Below are positions 54,759-63,457 of a DNA stretch of 64,000 nt, piece after piece. Source of the stretch: Syntrophomonas sp. (GTDB taxonomy: Bacteria; Bacillota; Syntrophomonadia; Syntrophomonadales; Syntrophomonadaceae). The stretch is taken from the NCBI GenBank assembly GCA_016841425.1, contig JAENZE010000001.1:417431-481430 (forward strand), written 5' to 3'. A program made the translations under genes and the position numbers. Position 1 is the stretch's first letter; every line of letters begins with the position of its first letter. The notes beneath the pieces are model-generated. The model was not told the origin of the DNA. It searched no databases and saw nothing but the letters and a program-made list of their open reading frames with translations.

Positions 54759-54971
54759 ATGGGGACCTTGGAACAATTCTCAGATTATTTATGCCCCTTC
54801 ATGGGACAAATGGTGCCAATACGTATAATCTATGATTGTTCTAATACCCGAACATGTCAGATTAATATTGAATCGTTGTTTTATGAATGTCTGCTCAGTG
54901 ACAGCTGTACAGGACATAAATCAAAAGATAAACGCTGCCTGCTATTTCAGTTTTATGAAATAGATGACTAA
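54759..54971 (+). CDS. Small Cys-rich ORF in operon 2
   Basis: 70 residues with six cysteines (YLC, YDC, RTC, YEC, DSC, KRC contexts) filling the gap between the thiolase and crotonase genes. The frame extends back to ATG 54735 inside the thiolase gene; ATG 54759 has no strong ribosome site. Codon use looks like that of its neighbours. No family recognised; the even spread of Cys suggests metal binding. Confidence 0.45.
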   Translation: MGTLEQFSDYLCPFMGQMVPIRIIYDCSNTRTCQINIESLFYECLLSDSCTGHKSKDKRCLLFQFYEIDD

Positions 54972-55018
54972 AAGGTCTGATGAAAGTGATAATTCTTGTT
55001 AAGGGGAGGTGGTTTAAG

Positions 55019-55798
55019 ATGGAATTTAAAACTATAACCCTGGGCTTTGAAGAAGGAATTTGCACACTGACATTAAGCAGTCCCGAGACTATGAACGCCT
55101 TGAGCAGTGAGTTGAACAGCGAACTGGCAGCAGCCATTGATATGGTTGTTGCAGACAGGCAAATACGGGTATTGGTTATCACTGGCAGTCAGAAGGTTTT
55201 TGCTGCCGGAGGGGATATTAAAGCCATGGCTTCATGTAATCCAGAGCAAGCCAGAGCATATATAGAACCTATTCACCAGGTATTCAACAGAATTGCCAAT
55301 TTACCCATGCCAACCATAGCTGCTGTTTCGGGATTTGCCTTTGGTGGAGGAGTAGAGTTGAGCCTTACCTGTGATTTTCGCATCGCAGCGGAAAATGCCA
55401 AATTTGGATTTCCGGAGATCAATCTCGGTATTTTTCCGGCCGCAGGTGGCAGTCAGAGGCTTCCCCGGCTGATAGGTACCCGTTGGACTAAAAGATTAAT
55501 GTTCACCGGGGAGACTATAGATGCAGCTGCGGCTTTATCCTTTGGCCTGGTGGATCAGGTGGTACCTACCGGTCAGCTTATGGAGGAGGTAAAGCAATTT
55601 GCCCTTCAACTGAGCAGGAAACCTCCACTGGCTATGAAGAGACTAAAAGAATCCATTCAGCAGGGTATTAACACTGATATAAATACTGCATTGTTTATGG
55701 AGATAGATAAGTGCTGCAGTCTTTTTGCCAGTCAGGACCAGAAAGAAGGTATGAATGCTTTTATGGAACGGCGAACAGCAGTTTTCAAGGGTGAATAA
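55019..55798 (+). CDS. crt: Enoyl-CoA hydratase (crotonase), operon 2
   Basis: 259 residues. AAGGDIKAMASC oxyanion region, catalytic Glu residues in FGGGVELSLTCDFRI and GFPEINLGIFPAAGG. ATG 55019 behind ggggaggtgg; the upstream in-frame start at 54980 is poor. Last gene of operon 2. Confidence 0.94.
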   Translation: MEFKTITLGFEEGICTLTLSSPETMNALSSELNSELAAAIDMVVADRQIRVLVITGSQKVFAAGGDIKAMASCNPEQARAYIEPIHQVFNRIANLPMPTIAAVSGFAFGGGVELSLTCDFRIAAENAKFGFPEINLGIFPAAGGSQRLPRLIGTRWTKRLMFTGETIDAAAALSFGLVDQVVPTGQLMEEVKQFALQLSRKPPLAMKRLKESIQQGINTDINTALFMEIDKCCSLFASQDQKEGMNAFMERRTAVFKGE

Positions 55799-55874
55799 CA
55801 AAACTAAGATGGTTGGTGGGGCCATGCTCCTTAACCATAGTTGAACCCCCTTCAATATAACCCATTAATCGACC

Positions 55875-55915
55875 GCAGAACTTCAAGAGATATGATCTTG
55901 AAGTTCTGCTTTTCT
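55875..55915 (+). terminator. Terminator of operon 2
   Basis: Perfect 13-bp stem gcagaacttcaag / cttgaagttctgc followed by ttttct. Confidence 0.92.
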
Positions 55916-56187
55916 GAGTTAGGGTTATTTATCCTTTCTATCCAGGAGGGTTTGCTGCTAAGGTAAAATAAAAATGGCTACTGATCAAGTGGGTAAGTGC
56001 GCAAGTTATTACGAAAATAGCTTCTTGGGGATGAAAGCTTAAGGCTAGCGCAGGGGGATAAAGGCGATTCGTTTAGCGGGAACATTACTTGTTTTACCCC
56101 ATCAATCTAAGCATCACTGGCCAACTTATAAGGAGAAGTAAGACCGGACCCAAGCGGTCTTTAGCATTCATCCGTACAATTTTTGTC

Positions 56188-56231
56188 TGCACTTGTGTCA
56201 TACAGACATGTTTGGCTGAGTTATAAAAAAA
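56188..56231 (+). repeat. Interspersed repeat, copy 2
   Basis: tgcacttgtgtcatacagac through tgtttggctgagttataaaa; matches 6512-6554 with a few substitutions and one-base indels. See copy 1. Confidence 0.7.
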
Positions 56232-56283
56232 TTCTGCCTCCGAAGCAGAACCAAAATAGGTTAAAATAGGAAGAGACATTTAA

Positions 56284-58278
56284 ATGGAAGGGATGATGGC
56301 AGCCATGGAGCATTTTCCTGCCCTGTTTTCTCCTATACAGGTGGGTGATATGCAGATAAAAAACCGAATTGTTATGGCTCCGATGCTGGTGGGTTACGGG
56401 CATCTGGATGGCAGGGTGAGTCAATCCACTATCAACTATTATGAAGCCCGAGCCCAGGGCGGTGCAGGCTTGATAATTGTGGAAGCTGCGTGCATTGACA
56501 GCCCGGCTGGACAGGAAGGTATTGGACAGCTAAATATCGATAATAGTCGCTACCTTGAAGGTCTGGCTCTTCTGTCCCATAGCATTAAGAAACACGGAGC
56601 AAGAGCTTTTATTCAGCTTTTTCATGCTGGGCGACAGACCAGCAGTAATATAACCGGCCTGCAGCCGGTTGCTCCTTCAGCCGTTCCCTGCCGGATTATG
56701 GCCGAGCTTCCCCGGCAGCTGGAAATTCAGGAGATACAAGCCATTGAAGACAAGTTCATCAAAGCGGCTGCGTATGCGCGGACGGCTGGTTTTGAGGGAG
56801 TAGAAATACATGCCGCTCATGGATATTTGATTAATCAGTTTCTATCCAAACACAGCAATCAACGCAGTGATTCCTATGGCGGAACCCTGGAAAACCGGAT
56901 GAGGATTTTGCTAAATATCGTAAATGGTATCAAAATGTCCATACCAGACCTGGCGATATCGGTCAGAATAAACATTGATGATTTTGTCCCCGGTGGGCTG
57001 CAAACTGAGGAGAGCAGAAGTATATGTCAGCACCTGGAGCAGACCGGAGTAAACCTGATAAACTGTACCTGCGGCACTTATGAATCAGGTTTAACCAGTA
57101 TAGAACCTGCTTCCTACCCCGAAGGATGGAGGATATACCTGGCAGAAGAAATAAAGAAATCGGTATCTGTGCCAGTGGCTGGTGGAGGTATGATAAGCAA
57201 TCCGGGGTTTGCGAATGAGCTGCTTGAAAGGGGCCGATGTGATCTGGTTTTTCTGGGAAGGAGTCTGCTGGCCGATGCCAGGTGGCCGAACAAGGCCCGG
57301 GCCGGCAATATCAAAGATATCAGACCCTGCATCAGATGCAACCATTGTATCGGTAGTAATTTTCAGGGTGTACCGATTAGCTGTACGGTTAACCCGCACA
57401 CCGGGAGGGAAAAGGAGCTCAGTCTTTACAATGTTAAACCCCAGGTAAAATATCGGGTAGCTGTAATAGGAAGCGGACCGGCCGGACTCCGGACTGCTGC
57501 TTCGCTTTCTGGCCTGGGTGCGGAAGTTATTTTATATGAGAAAGAAGCTCAGGCCGGAGGGCTGATGAACGTGGCATGTATACCGCCTTATAAACAAAGG
57601 GTAGCTGAGTTGAGAGACTATTTGCTGCATGAGTTAAACCAAAGCAGGGTAGAGAAAATCTTTTGTCATGAGTTTACCTTGGGCGATTTGGATGATATAC
57701 AGCCGCATTTTATAGTGCTGGCTACCGGTTCGATTCCGCTGGTGCCAGAGATAGACGGCCTGGAGAATAGCGGGTTTTGTTCAGTAGAAGAGGTTCTTGC
57801 AAGAAAGGTTCAGTGCCCGGGACAACATGTTGCAGTCATAGGTGGAGGAGAAAATGGGTGCGAAACCGCGGATTTTTTAGCCGGAGAGGGCAAGCAGATT
57901 ACTATTATCGAGCAGGGCAGCATTCTGGCTCCCGGAATGGAGAAAAAGAACCGGAGAGATTTGATGAATCGATTGCAGGCGGGTGGAGTGGTTAAGAGGA
58001 CTTCCTGTCAGGTCAGCAGAATAGAGGATCATCGGGTATGGGTAAGCGATGATAAAGGAAAGCCTGAGGAAATAAAAACGGATGCTATTGTGGTGGCGGC
58101 AGGATATAAACCTTACCATCCTTTGTATATGAAGTTAAGGAATTTCAATGATAATCTATTTGTGATTGGGGATGCCTTGCGGGTTAGAGGATTTAGGAGC
58201 GCTATACTGGAAGGAGAAATGACAGCACTCGCGATTGCCCGTAAACAAAGGAGAGATGAATTAGGGAGAAAAGCATGA
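56284..58278 (+). CDS. NADH:flavin oxidoreductase, 2,4-dienoyl-CoA/enoate reductase type
   Basis: 664 residues. OYE-like FMN TIM barrel (about 1-335), a 4Fe-4S site (CIRCNHC ... SCTVNP; Cys spacing CX2CX2CX11C) and FAD/NAD domains (VAVIGSGPAGLRTAASLSGL; HVAVIGGGENGCETADFLAG). This is the three-cofactor layout of bacterial FadH and clostridial 2-enoate reductase, both close to this size. Role: reducing unsaturated acids or dienoyl-CoAs, fitting the acyl-CoA context. ATG behind aggaagag. Its stop overlaps the rnhB start (ATGA). Confidence 0.92.
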   Translation: MEGMMAAMEHFPALFSPIQVGDMQIKNRIVMAPMLVGYGHLDGRVSQSTINYYEARAQGGAGLIIVEAACIDSPAGQEGIGQLNIDNSRYLEGLALLSHSIKKHGARAFIQLFHAGRQTSSNITGLQPVAPSAVPCRIMAELPRQLEIQEIQAIEDKFIKAAAYARTAGFEGVEIHAAHGYLINQFLSKHSNQRSDSYGGTLENRMRILLNIVNGIKMSIPDLAISVRINIDDFVPGGLQTEESRSICQHLEQTGVNLINCTCGTYESGLTSIEPASYPEGWRIYLAEEIKKSVSVPVAGGGMISNPGFANELLERGRCDLVFLGRSLLADARWPNKARAGNIKDIRPCIRCNHCIGSNFQGVPISCTVNPHTGREKELSLYNVKPQVKYRVAVIGSGPAGLRTAASLSGLGAEVILYEKEAQAGGLMNVACIPPYKQRVAELRDYLLHELNQSRVEKIFCHEFTLGDLDDIQPHFIVLATGSIPLVPEIDGLENSGFCSVEEVLARKVQCPGQHVAVIGGGENGCETADFLAGEGKQITIIEQGSILAPGMEKKNRRDLMNRLQAGGVVKRTSCQVSRIEDHRVWVSDDKGKPEEIKTDAIVVAAGYKPYHPLYMKLRNFNDNLFVIGDALRVRGFRSAILEGEMTALAIARKQRRDELGRKA

Positions 58279-59012
58279 GTGAAGACAAGAGCATTACTTC
58301 AGATGAACTACAGCGTCTTAAGGGTTTAAGTGTATTTGAGGAACAAGCATACCATAACGGCTGCCAATATATAGCAGGTTTAGATGAAGTGGGACGGGGA
58401 CCGATTGCCGGGCCGGTAGTAGCTGGTGCAGTAATACTGCCTCGGGGATTCACGCTTGCTGGAGTAGATGATTCCAAAAAACTTACTGCAAAAAAGAGGA
58501 ATATTCTAGCCCGGGAAATAAAAAAGCAAGCCCTGGCGTGGTCTGTGGCATCTATTTATCCACCTCATTTGGATCATATTAATATTCTTAATGCAACCCG
58601 GCTGGCCATGACCTTGGCCATAAGTCATCTACATATACAGCCGGATTATTTGCTCATTGATGCACTGAAGTTATACGATATACCTATTAGACAGAGGGAT
58701 TTAATAAAGGGTGACAGCAGAAGTATTTCTATAGCGTGTGCTTCCATTATCGCTAAAGTAGAACGAGATGACACTATGCGAGAAATGGATAGTATTTTTC
58801 CAGGATACAATTTCTCTCAGCATAAAGGTTATGCTACCCGAGAGCACCTGGAGAATTTGTTTGATAGAGGACCTTGTGCAATTCATAGAAGAAGCTTTGA
58901 GCCAGTTAAATCACTATTTGCGGGAGGGAATAATGAGCAGCAACCAGGTCTCTTTGACCAGGATGATATTAAATGTTTCAACCCCGGCAGAGCAGGGGCT
59001 AAGTCTAAATAA
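58275..59012 (+). CDS. rnhB: Ribonuclease HII
   Basis: 245 residues. Cleaves RNA-DNA hybrids and single ribonucleotides in DNA. Catalytic acidic residues in AGLDEVGRGPIAGPVVAGAV and LIDAL, plus the SIACASIIAKVERD motif. ATG overlaps the oxidoreductase stop. This gene resumes the ancestral rbgA-rnhB-ylqG-ylqH order. Confidence 0.97.
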   Translation: MSEDKSITSDELQRLKGLSVFEEQAYHNGCQYIAGLDEVGRGPIAGPVVAGAVILPRGFTLAGVDDSKKLTAKKRNILAREIKKQALAWSVASIYPPHLDHINILNATRLAMTLAISHLHIQPDYLLIDALKLYDIPIRQRDLIKGDSRSISIACASIIAKVERDDTMREMDSIFPGYNFSQHKGYATREHLENLFDRGPCAIHRRSFEPVKSLFAGGNNEQQPGLFDQDDIKCFNPGRAGAKSK

Positions 59013-60669
59013 AGGCGAAATACTACAGGGTACAGTGCACAGTATAAAAGATGGTGGTCTCCTAACCCTGTTGATTAAAGGCCGAATAATTGAAGCACTA
59101 ACCCAAGTGCCGGTAAATACTGGAGAACAGCTTTTTCTCCAGGTAGATGGGGTAAGAGACGGTCGAGTCTATCTTAAAACACTTACTCCCATCGAACTGC
59201 AGCAGGCTCAGAGTGCCAATCTGGCTTCCAGCCTGCTGGATCTGGGTATAAGTCCTGGAAAAGAGAACCTGATGATAGCCCGGGTGCTCCTGGATAATGC
59301 TCTGCCGGTGACGGCTGAAAATATAAATTCCGTAAGCCGTGGGGCAGCAATACTGGGTAGTTTACAGGAGGATAACATTCGAACAACTGCTTTTGCTTTA
59401 AGCCGGGGTATCAAAATCAATCCACAGATGTTGCCAGCAGTAAAACAACTCCTTAATTCAAACAGTAATCTGGCCAAAATCGTAGAGTCTTTAATGAGAA
59501 ATATCGGCATTTTGGAAGAACAAGCAGCAGAGGTAAGAGTGAGTGCAGGCATTCCTGAAAAAGGGATAGAAACTTTTTCCCGGCAGATCCGGGATAATGC
59601 TGGTGCTGCATCGCCGCCTAGATCAAATTCTGAGCAGATCCAAAATAATTCTGGAGCGGTACCAGCCAGGTCCGATATCGGGAAGATCCATGGGGGTAAT
59701 ACTGGAGCTGCATCAGCCAGATCTGAATTTGAGATCAATAGATGGGCCTGGTCCGGCAATGAAAAAGATACGGCCGCAAGGCAAAGCAGTATAAACCTTA
59801 TGGGAAAGAATATAACTGCTATCTCAGATCAAGATATTGACCTGGAAGTCCCCAAACCACTAAGTCTATCTACAGGTACTGCCGCGACCGAGCCTGCAGC
59901 AGGGGGAAGCAACCTGGAGCTGGCAAACAACAGAGGGCCGGCAGCAGTTATACCAGCCGGGCGTGGAGATATTTCTGTTGACTTATTTAAGCAGCTGCCA
60001 TTGTTGAATCAATTGTTGGAAGAGATAACTATCAGTTTACCGGGAAGCAGCCAGGATACGGCGCAAAAATTAGAATCTGTACTCCAGTCGGTCCGAGACA
60101 TCGTAAGAGGAATTATACTTGTAGAAGAAATAGTAAAGAAGGAACCGGAAATTCAAAACAAAACCTTACTAAGCGATTTTCTAAGCCGGCTGGAAACCCT
60201 GGAAAGAGAACTCAGTGGTCCCAGGATTCACAATTACGTCAACCGGGTATCAACAGATAACCACAGCAGCGGGTATTACTTTTCAGTTCCAGTGCAAATA
60301 CATCATCAAACCCATCTTTGCGAGCTTTACTTGAATAAAGACCCGGGTAATAGGAGCCTTAAAGACCAGGAAAATATTAAGCTGGTAGTATCTCTGGAAA
60401 CCGGTAGGATGGGCATGGTATTATTCCATATTAACTGGCATAGACAGGGGAGTCTTGATTTGCAGGGGGTAGTTGAAAAAGCAGATGTGCAAAAACACCT
60501 GGAGACTGGTCTGGGTGTTTTGGTAAACAGGTTAAATAATCTGGGCTATAAGGTCACTTATCAGGGCATAAAAGTAGCTGAAAATCCCGCAGAAACAGCA
60601 AGCCTCAAAAAAACCTTGCCCAACCAGAACCTAAAAACGAAGACTTTAGCTATAGATATAATTATTTGA
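58933..60669 (+). CDS. ylqG: YlqG-like protein, FliK-type C-terminal region
   Basis: 578 residues. Position (after rnhB, before the FlhB-like gene) matches Bacillus ylqG. The C-terminal part (about 490-570) resembles the FliK hook-length-control domain. The middle contains degenerate repeats of NxGAxxxRS type (about 59590-59740). ATG 58933 behind cgggaggg lies inside rnhB; the longer frame to 58768 is not needed. Function unknown. Confidence 0.7.
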   Translation: MSSNQVSLTRMILNVSTPAEQGLSLNKGEILQGTVHSIKDGGLLTLLIKGRIIEALTQVPVNTGEQLFLQVDGVRDGRVYLKTLTPIELQQAQSANLASSLLDLGISPGKENLMIARVLLDNALPVTAENINSVSRGAAILGSLQEDNIRTTAFALSRGIKINPQMLPAVKQLLNSNSNLAKIVESLMRNIGILEEQAAEVRVSAGIPEKGIETFSRQIRDNAGAASPPRSNSEQIQNNSGAVPARSDIGKIHGGNTGAASARSEFEINRWAWSGNEKDTAARQSSINLMGKNITAISDQDIDLEVPKPLSLSTGTAATEPAAGGSNLELANNRGPAAVIPAGRGDISVDLFKQLPLLNQLLEEITISLPGSSQDTAQKLESVLQSVRDIVRGIILVEEIVKKEPEIQNKTLLSDFLSRLETLERELSGPRIHNYVNRVSTDNHSSGYYFSVPVQIHHQTHLCELYLNKDPGNRSLKDQENIKLVVSLETGRMGMVLFHINWHRQGSLDLQGVVEKADVQKHLETGLGVLVNRLNNLGYKVTYQGIKVAENPAETASLKKTLPNQNLKTKTLAIDIII

Positions 60670-60684
60670 AGGTGGATATTATTC

Positions 60685-60951
60685 ATGGAAGAGAACAGAT
60701 TAGATAAAGCAGTAGCACTTCGCTATGATCAGGACCAAGATGCCGCGCCAGCAGTAGTAGCCAAAGGAAGAGGCTTAATTGCTGAACGAATTAAAACTCT
60801 GGCCGCAGAAAACGATATTCCTCTGCAGCAGGATCAAGTCCTGGCCGACTATCTTATGGCCCTGGATCTCTATGAGGAAATACCGCCGCAATTATATCAG
60901 ATCATTGCTGAAATACTAGCTTTTGTTTACGGTATGGATAAAAAATATTAA
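60685..60951 (+). CDS. ylqH: FlhB C-terminal-domain-like protein (YlqH)
   Basis: 88 residues matching only the cytoplasmic export-switch domain of FlhB/EscU after the NPTH cleavage site (VALRYDQDQDAAPAVVAKGR). It has no membrane part and no NPTH. Common orphan gene in Firmicutes next to ylqG. ATG behind aaggtgg. Role unknown. Confidence 0.9.
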   Translation: MEENRLDKAVALRYDQDQDAAPAVVAKGRGLIAERIKTLAAENDIPLQQDQVLADYLMALDLYEEIPPQLYQIIAEILAFVYGMDKKY

Positions 60952-60963
60952 CCGGGGTACGTT

Positions 60964-61314
60964 ATGAAAAAGCAATTAGGGAAGCATGGTGAAGAGCGGG
61001 CAGCCTATTATCTGCAGAAAAAAGGATATAGAATTATAAAGACTAATTATTACACCCGCTATGGGGAACTGGATATCGTGTGTGAAAGAAAAGGAGAAAT
61101 TATATTTGTGGAGGTTAAGACCAGAAAAACCACTAGTTATGGAACTCCAGAAGAGTCGATAACCTACAAAAAAATGCAGCATATAAAAAAAGTCGCCTTA
61201 ATCTATTTGAATGAATCAGAGCAGGCCTATCGAGGTATCCGATTTGATGTCATAACGATTTTGATAGACCAGCAGGGTAAGGAAACAATTAATCATATAG
61301 AAAATGCTTTTTAG
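60964..61314 (+). CDS. yraN: YraN/UPF0102 nuclease-fold protein
   Basis: 116 residues. Restriction-endonuclease-like fold: GKHGEERAAYYLQKKGYRII, GELDIVCERKGEIIFVEVKT (the E/D-xVxVK-type core) and a C-terminal helix. Probably binds branched or recombining DNA; activity not established. 12 bp after ylqH. Confidence 0.93.
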   Translation: MKKQLGKHGEERAAYYLQKKGYRIIKTNYYTRYGELDIVCERKGEIIFVEVKTRKTTSYGTPEESITYKKMQHIKKVALIYLNESEQAYRGIRFDVITILIDQQGKETINHIENAF

Positions 61315-61316
61315 AG

Positions 61317-62183
61317 GTGAGAAGAATAGAAAAAAGACCGCGTATTGGAGCACATCTATCTATTGGTCGAGGACTGGATAAAACAGCTGATGAAGCAGTT
61401 GAACGGGGGCTGGAAACCCTGCAGATATTTCTTCGCAATCCTCGGGGCAGGGGAGCACGCAAGTTCAGCACTAAAGAAGTAGATTATTTTACAGGAAAGC
61501 TGACTGATAATAATATTACCCCGCTGGTAGTTCACATACCATATATCTGCAACCCGGCAGCAGTTAAAGAAGAATTATACCAATTTGCCTGGGAGACCAT
61601 ACAGCATGATCTGCAGCGATGCAGTCTGGTCAAAGCAGACTTTCTAGTACTGCATCCGGGGTCCTTCACAACATCTTCTCTGGAGGTGGGAATAACAAGA
61701 ACCGCTGCTCTGCTCAACCGGGTATTAGAAGATTACCAGGACGATACTAGGATTTTGCTGGAAACCATGGCCGGTCAGGGAACCGAAATCGGGAGTAAAT
61801 TTGAGGAGCTTCTTTCCATTTTGGAACTGGTGAATCGACCTGATAAAGTGGGGATATGTTTGGATACCTGTCACCTGCTGGCAGCTGGATATGACTGCAG
61901 CAGCGCAGCTGGGATAGAGCATATGTTGGAGCAGGCAGCTGGAAGTTTTGGGATTGATAAAATTCAATTAATACATGCCAATGACAGCAACAGCCCGCTG
62001 GCTTCCGGCAAAGATCGCCATTCTCACATAGGCCAGGGGTTTATCGGGTTGGAGGGCTTCAACAGACTGATTCAAAACCAATTATTGAGGGAGATTCCTT
62101 TTATTGTGGAAACACCTGTGGAAGGACTGCAGGAGGATATCGATAATCTAAAAACATTAAGAGGGCAGACAACAGAGTGTTAA
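61317..62183 (+). CDS. nfo: Endonuclease IV (AP endonuclease)
   Basis: 288 residues. Zn-dependent AP endonuclease of base-excision repair. All metal-ligand motifs are visible: VVHIPYICN, VLHPGSFT, LLETMAGQGTEIG, ICLDTCHLLAAGYD, LIHANDSNSP, DRHSHIGQG and FIVETPV. GTG 61317 starts 2 bp after the yraN stop and lacks a clear ribosome site, so translation is probably coupled. Confidence 0.93.
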   Translation: MRRIEKRPRIGAHLSIGRGLDKTADEAVERGLETLQIFLRNPRGRGARKFSTKEVDYFTGKLTDNNITPLVVHIPYICNPAAVKEELYQFAWETIQHDLQRCSLVKADFLVLHPGSFTTSSLEVGITRTAALLNRVLEDYQDDTRILLETMAGQGTEIGSKFEELLSILELVNRPDKVGICLDTCHLLAAGYDCSSAAGIEHMLEQAAGSFGIDKIQLIHANDSNSPLASGKDRHSHIGQGFIGLEGFNRLIQNQLLREIPFIVETPVEGLQEDIDNLKTLRGQTTEC

Positions 62184-62292
62184 GTGCAGGAAAAAAACGA
62201 ACCGATAAAGAATTAGTAAGTATGATTGTTTCTGTAAATGAGAAAGGCAAGAGTGAGATTTTACTGAAGAACATATAAAGGGGGCGAACCCG

Positions 62293-62463
62293 ATGATGAA
62301 CTTTGGACCCTGGGAAATTGCATTTATTTTGTTACTTTTAGGTATTCTAATCTTACCTTTAATAGTAGTTTTAAAAATGCTTTCCATGGAAAAAAGGATG
62401 ACTATCATAGAAGAACATATGAAGAAATCGGCACATGAAGATTATGACCCGGATCTGCTTTAA
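62293..62463 (+). CDS. Small single-pass membrane protein
   Basis: 56 residues starting MMNFGPWEIAFILLLLGILI, with one hydrophobic helix and then a charged tail (MEKRMTIIEEHMKKS). ATG (62293 or 62296) behind aaagggggcg. It resembles small bitopic proteins of unknown function common in Firmicutes. Converges on the K+ channel gene. Confidence 0.7.
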   Translation: MMNFGPWEIAFILLLLGILILPLIVVLKMLSMEKRMTIIEEHMKKSAHEDYDPDLL

Positions 62464-62469
62464 TCGAGA

Positions 62470-63457
62470 TTAACTGCTCTGCTCCAATTTGTCCAGGTAG
62501 TCCCTGGAACCTATCAAAACCAGCGTATCTCCTTCATTGATAATTGTATTACCGCGAACATTTATAATAAACTCAGAATCTCGAATAATAGCAATAATAG
62601 TCATTTTATCTTGATTACCCAGCAGGGTTACAATGTCCTTTCCAATCAGGGAAGAGCCTGGAACCACATTGAATTCTTCGATATTGATATGCTCATTTTT
62701 TGAGGTGTACAGGGTATCGATAAGGCCAACCGTGAGGGGTTTTACCATGGCCATGGCCATTTGCGAACCCGCTATCAGGGTAGGCGAAATGACCTTATCT
62801 GCCCCAGCCCGGAACAGTTTTTTTATGCTTTCCGGATTTTCTGCTCTGGATACGATTTTTATTTCGGGGTTTAGAGTGCGAGCGGTCAGAGTGATGAATA
62901 GATTGTGGGCATCATCAGGCAAAGCGCATACAATTCCAGCTGCCTGCTCTATTCCCATATCCAGCAGAACCTCATCATGATTAGGATCACCTACAATGGC
63001 GGGGTGTCCTTTGTCCCGGTTGTGTTCAACCACCTCAGGGTTGATATCTACTAGTACATAGGGAACCTTATCATCTTTCAAAACACTGGCTACATTGCTG
63101 CCTACCCTGCCTGCCCCACAGATGATAATATGATTTCAGGTTTTTAATATACTTATACTTATTATTTTTATCCATGATTGTACTAATCTGCCTTTCCAAT
63201 AATGTATTTGTTATTGCCCCCAGAGTATAAGCCAGTACTCCTACTCCCAGGAGGAGGATTAAGAGCATAAACAGCCGTCCTATAGGGGTTATAGGAACTA
63301 TATCACCATAACCGGTAGTAGTGAGGCTGACAATGATAAGCCACAAAGCATCAGATAGTGGCCAGTTCTCCAGATAAGAGAGACCCACGGTGCCGGCAAC
63401 GGTAACTCCTAACAGTAATAGTATGGCACTTAACAGCTTCAATTTAGTTTCAGACAA
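62470..63457 (-). pseudogene. Frameshifted K+ channel: Ion_trans_2 plus RCK (TrkA_N/TrkA_C)
   Basis: Frame 1 (TTG 63457 behind ggggag) encodes two membrane helices with the selectivity filter TTTGYGD and stops at 63071. The next 220 codons, in another frame, give an RCK domain (NHIIICGAGRVGSNVASVLK, then DDKVPYVLVDINPE) and a TrkA_C domain. Joined at the AAA at 63134-63136 on the minus strand, they would form one protein of about 328 residues. A +1 or -2 indel in that short A-run breaks it: a true mutation, a sequencing error, or much less likely programmed frameshifting. The RCK part could be made alone from ATG 63081. Confidence 0.85.

Larger units (their letters stand above)
55799..56283. 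other. Spacer after operon 2
   Basis: 485 bp. Contains the shared tail motif acccccttcaatataaccca (55845-55864), the operon 2 terminator, a small hairpin aagaccg/cggtctt (about 56140-56164), repeat copy 2 and a ttctgc/gcagaa hairpin (56231-56249). No ORF supported. Confidence 0.65.

Noticed and set aside
58768..58932. Longer start for the YlqG-like protein inside rnhB
   Set aside because: The added residues are rnhB sequence out of frame; ATG 58933 has a good ribosome site.
62178..62280. Tiny reading frame after nfo
   Set aside because: Start and ribosome site are poor and the frames break; not distinguishable from leader sequence of the 56-residue gene.
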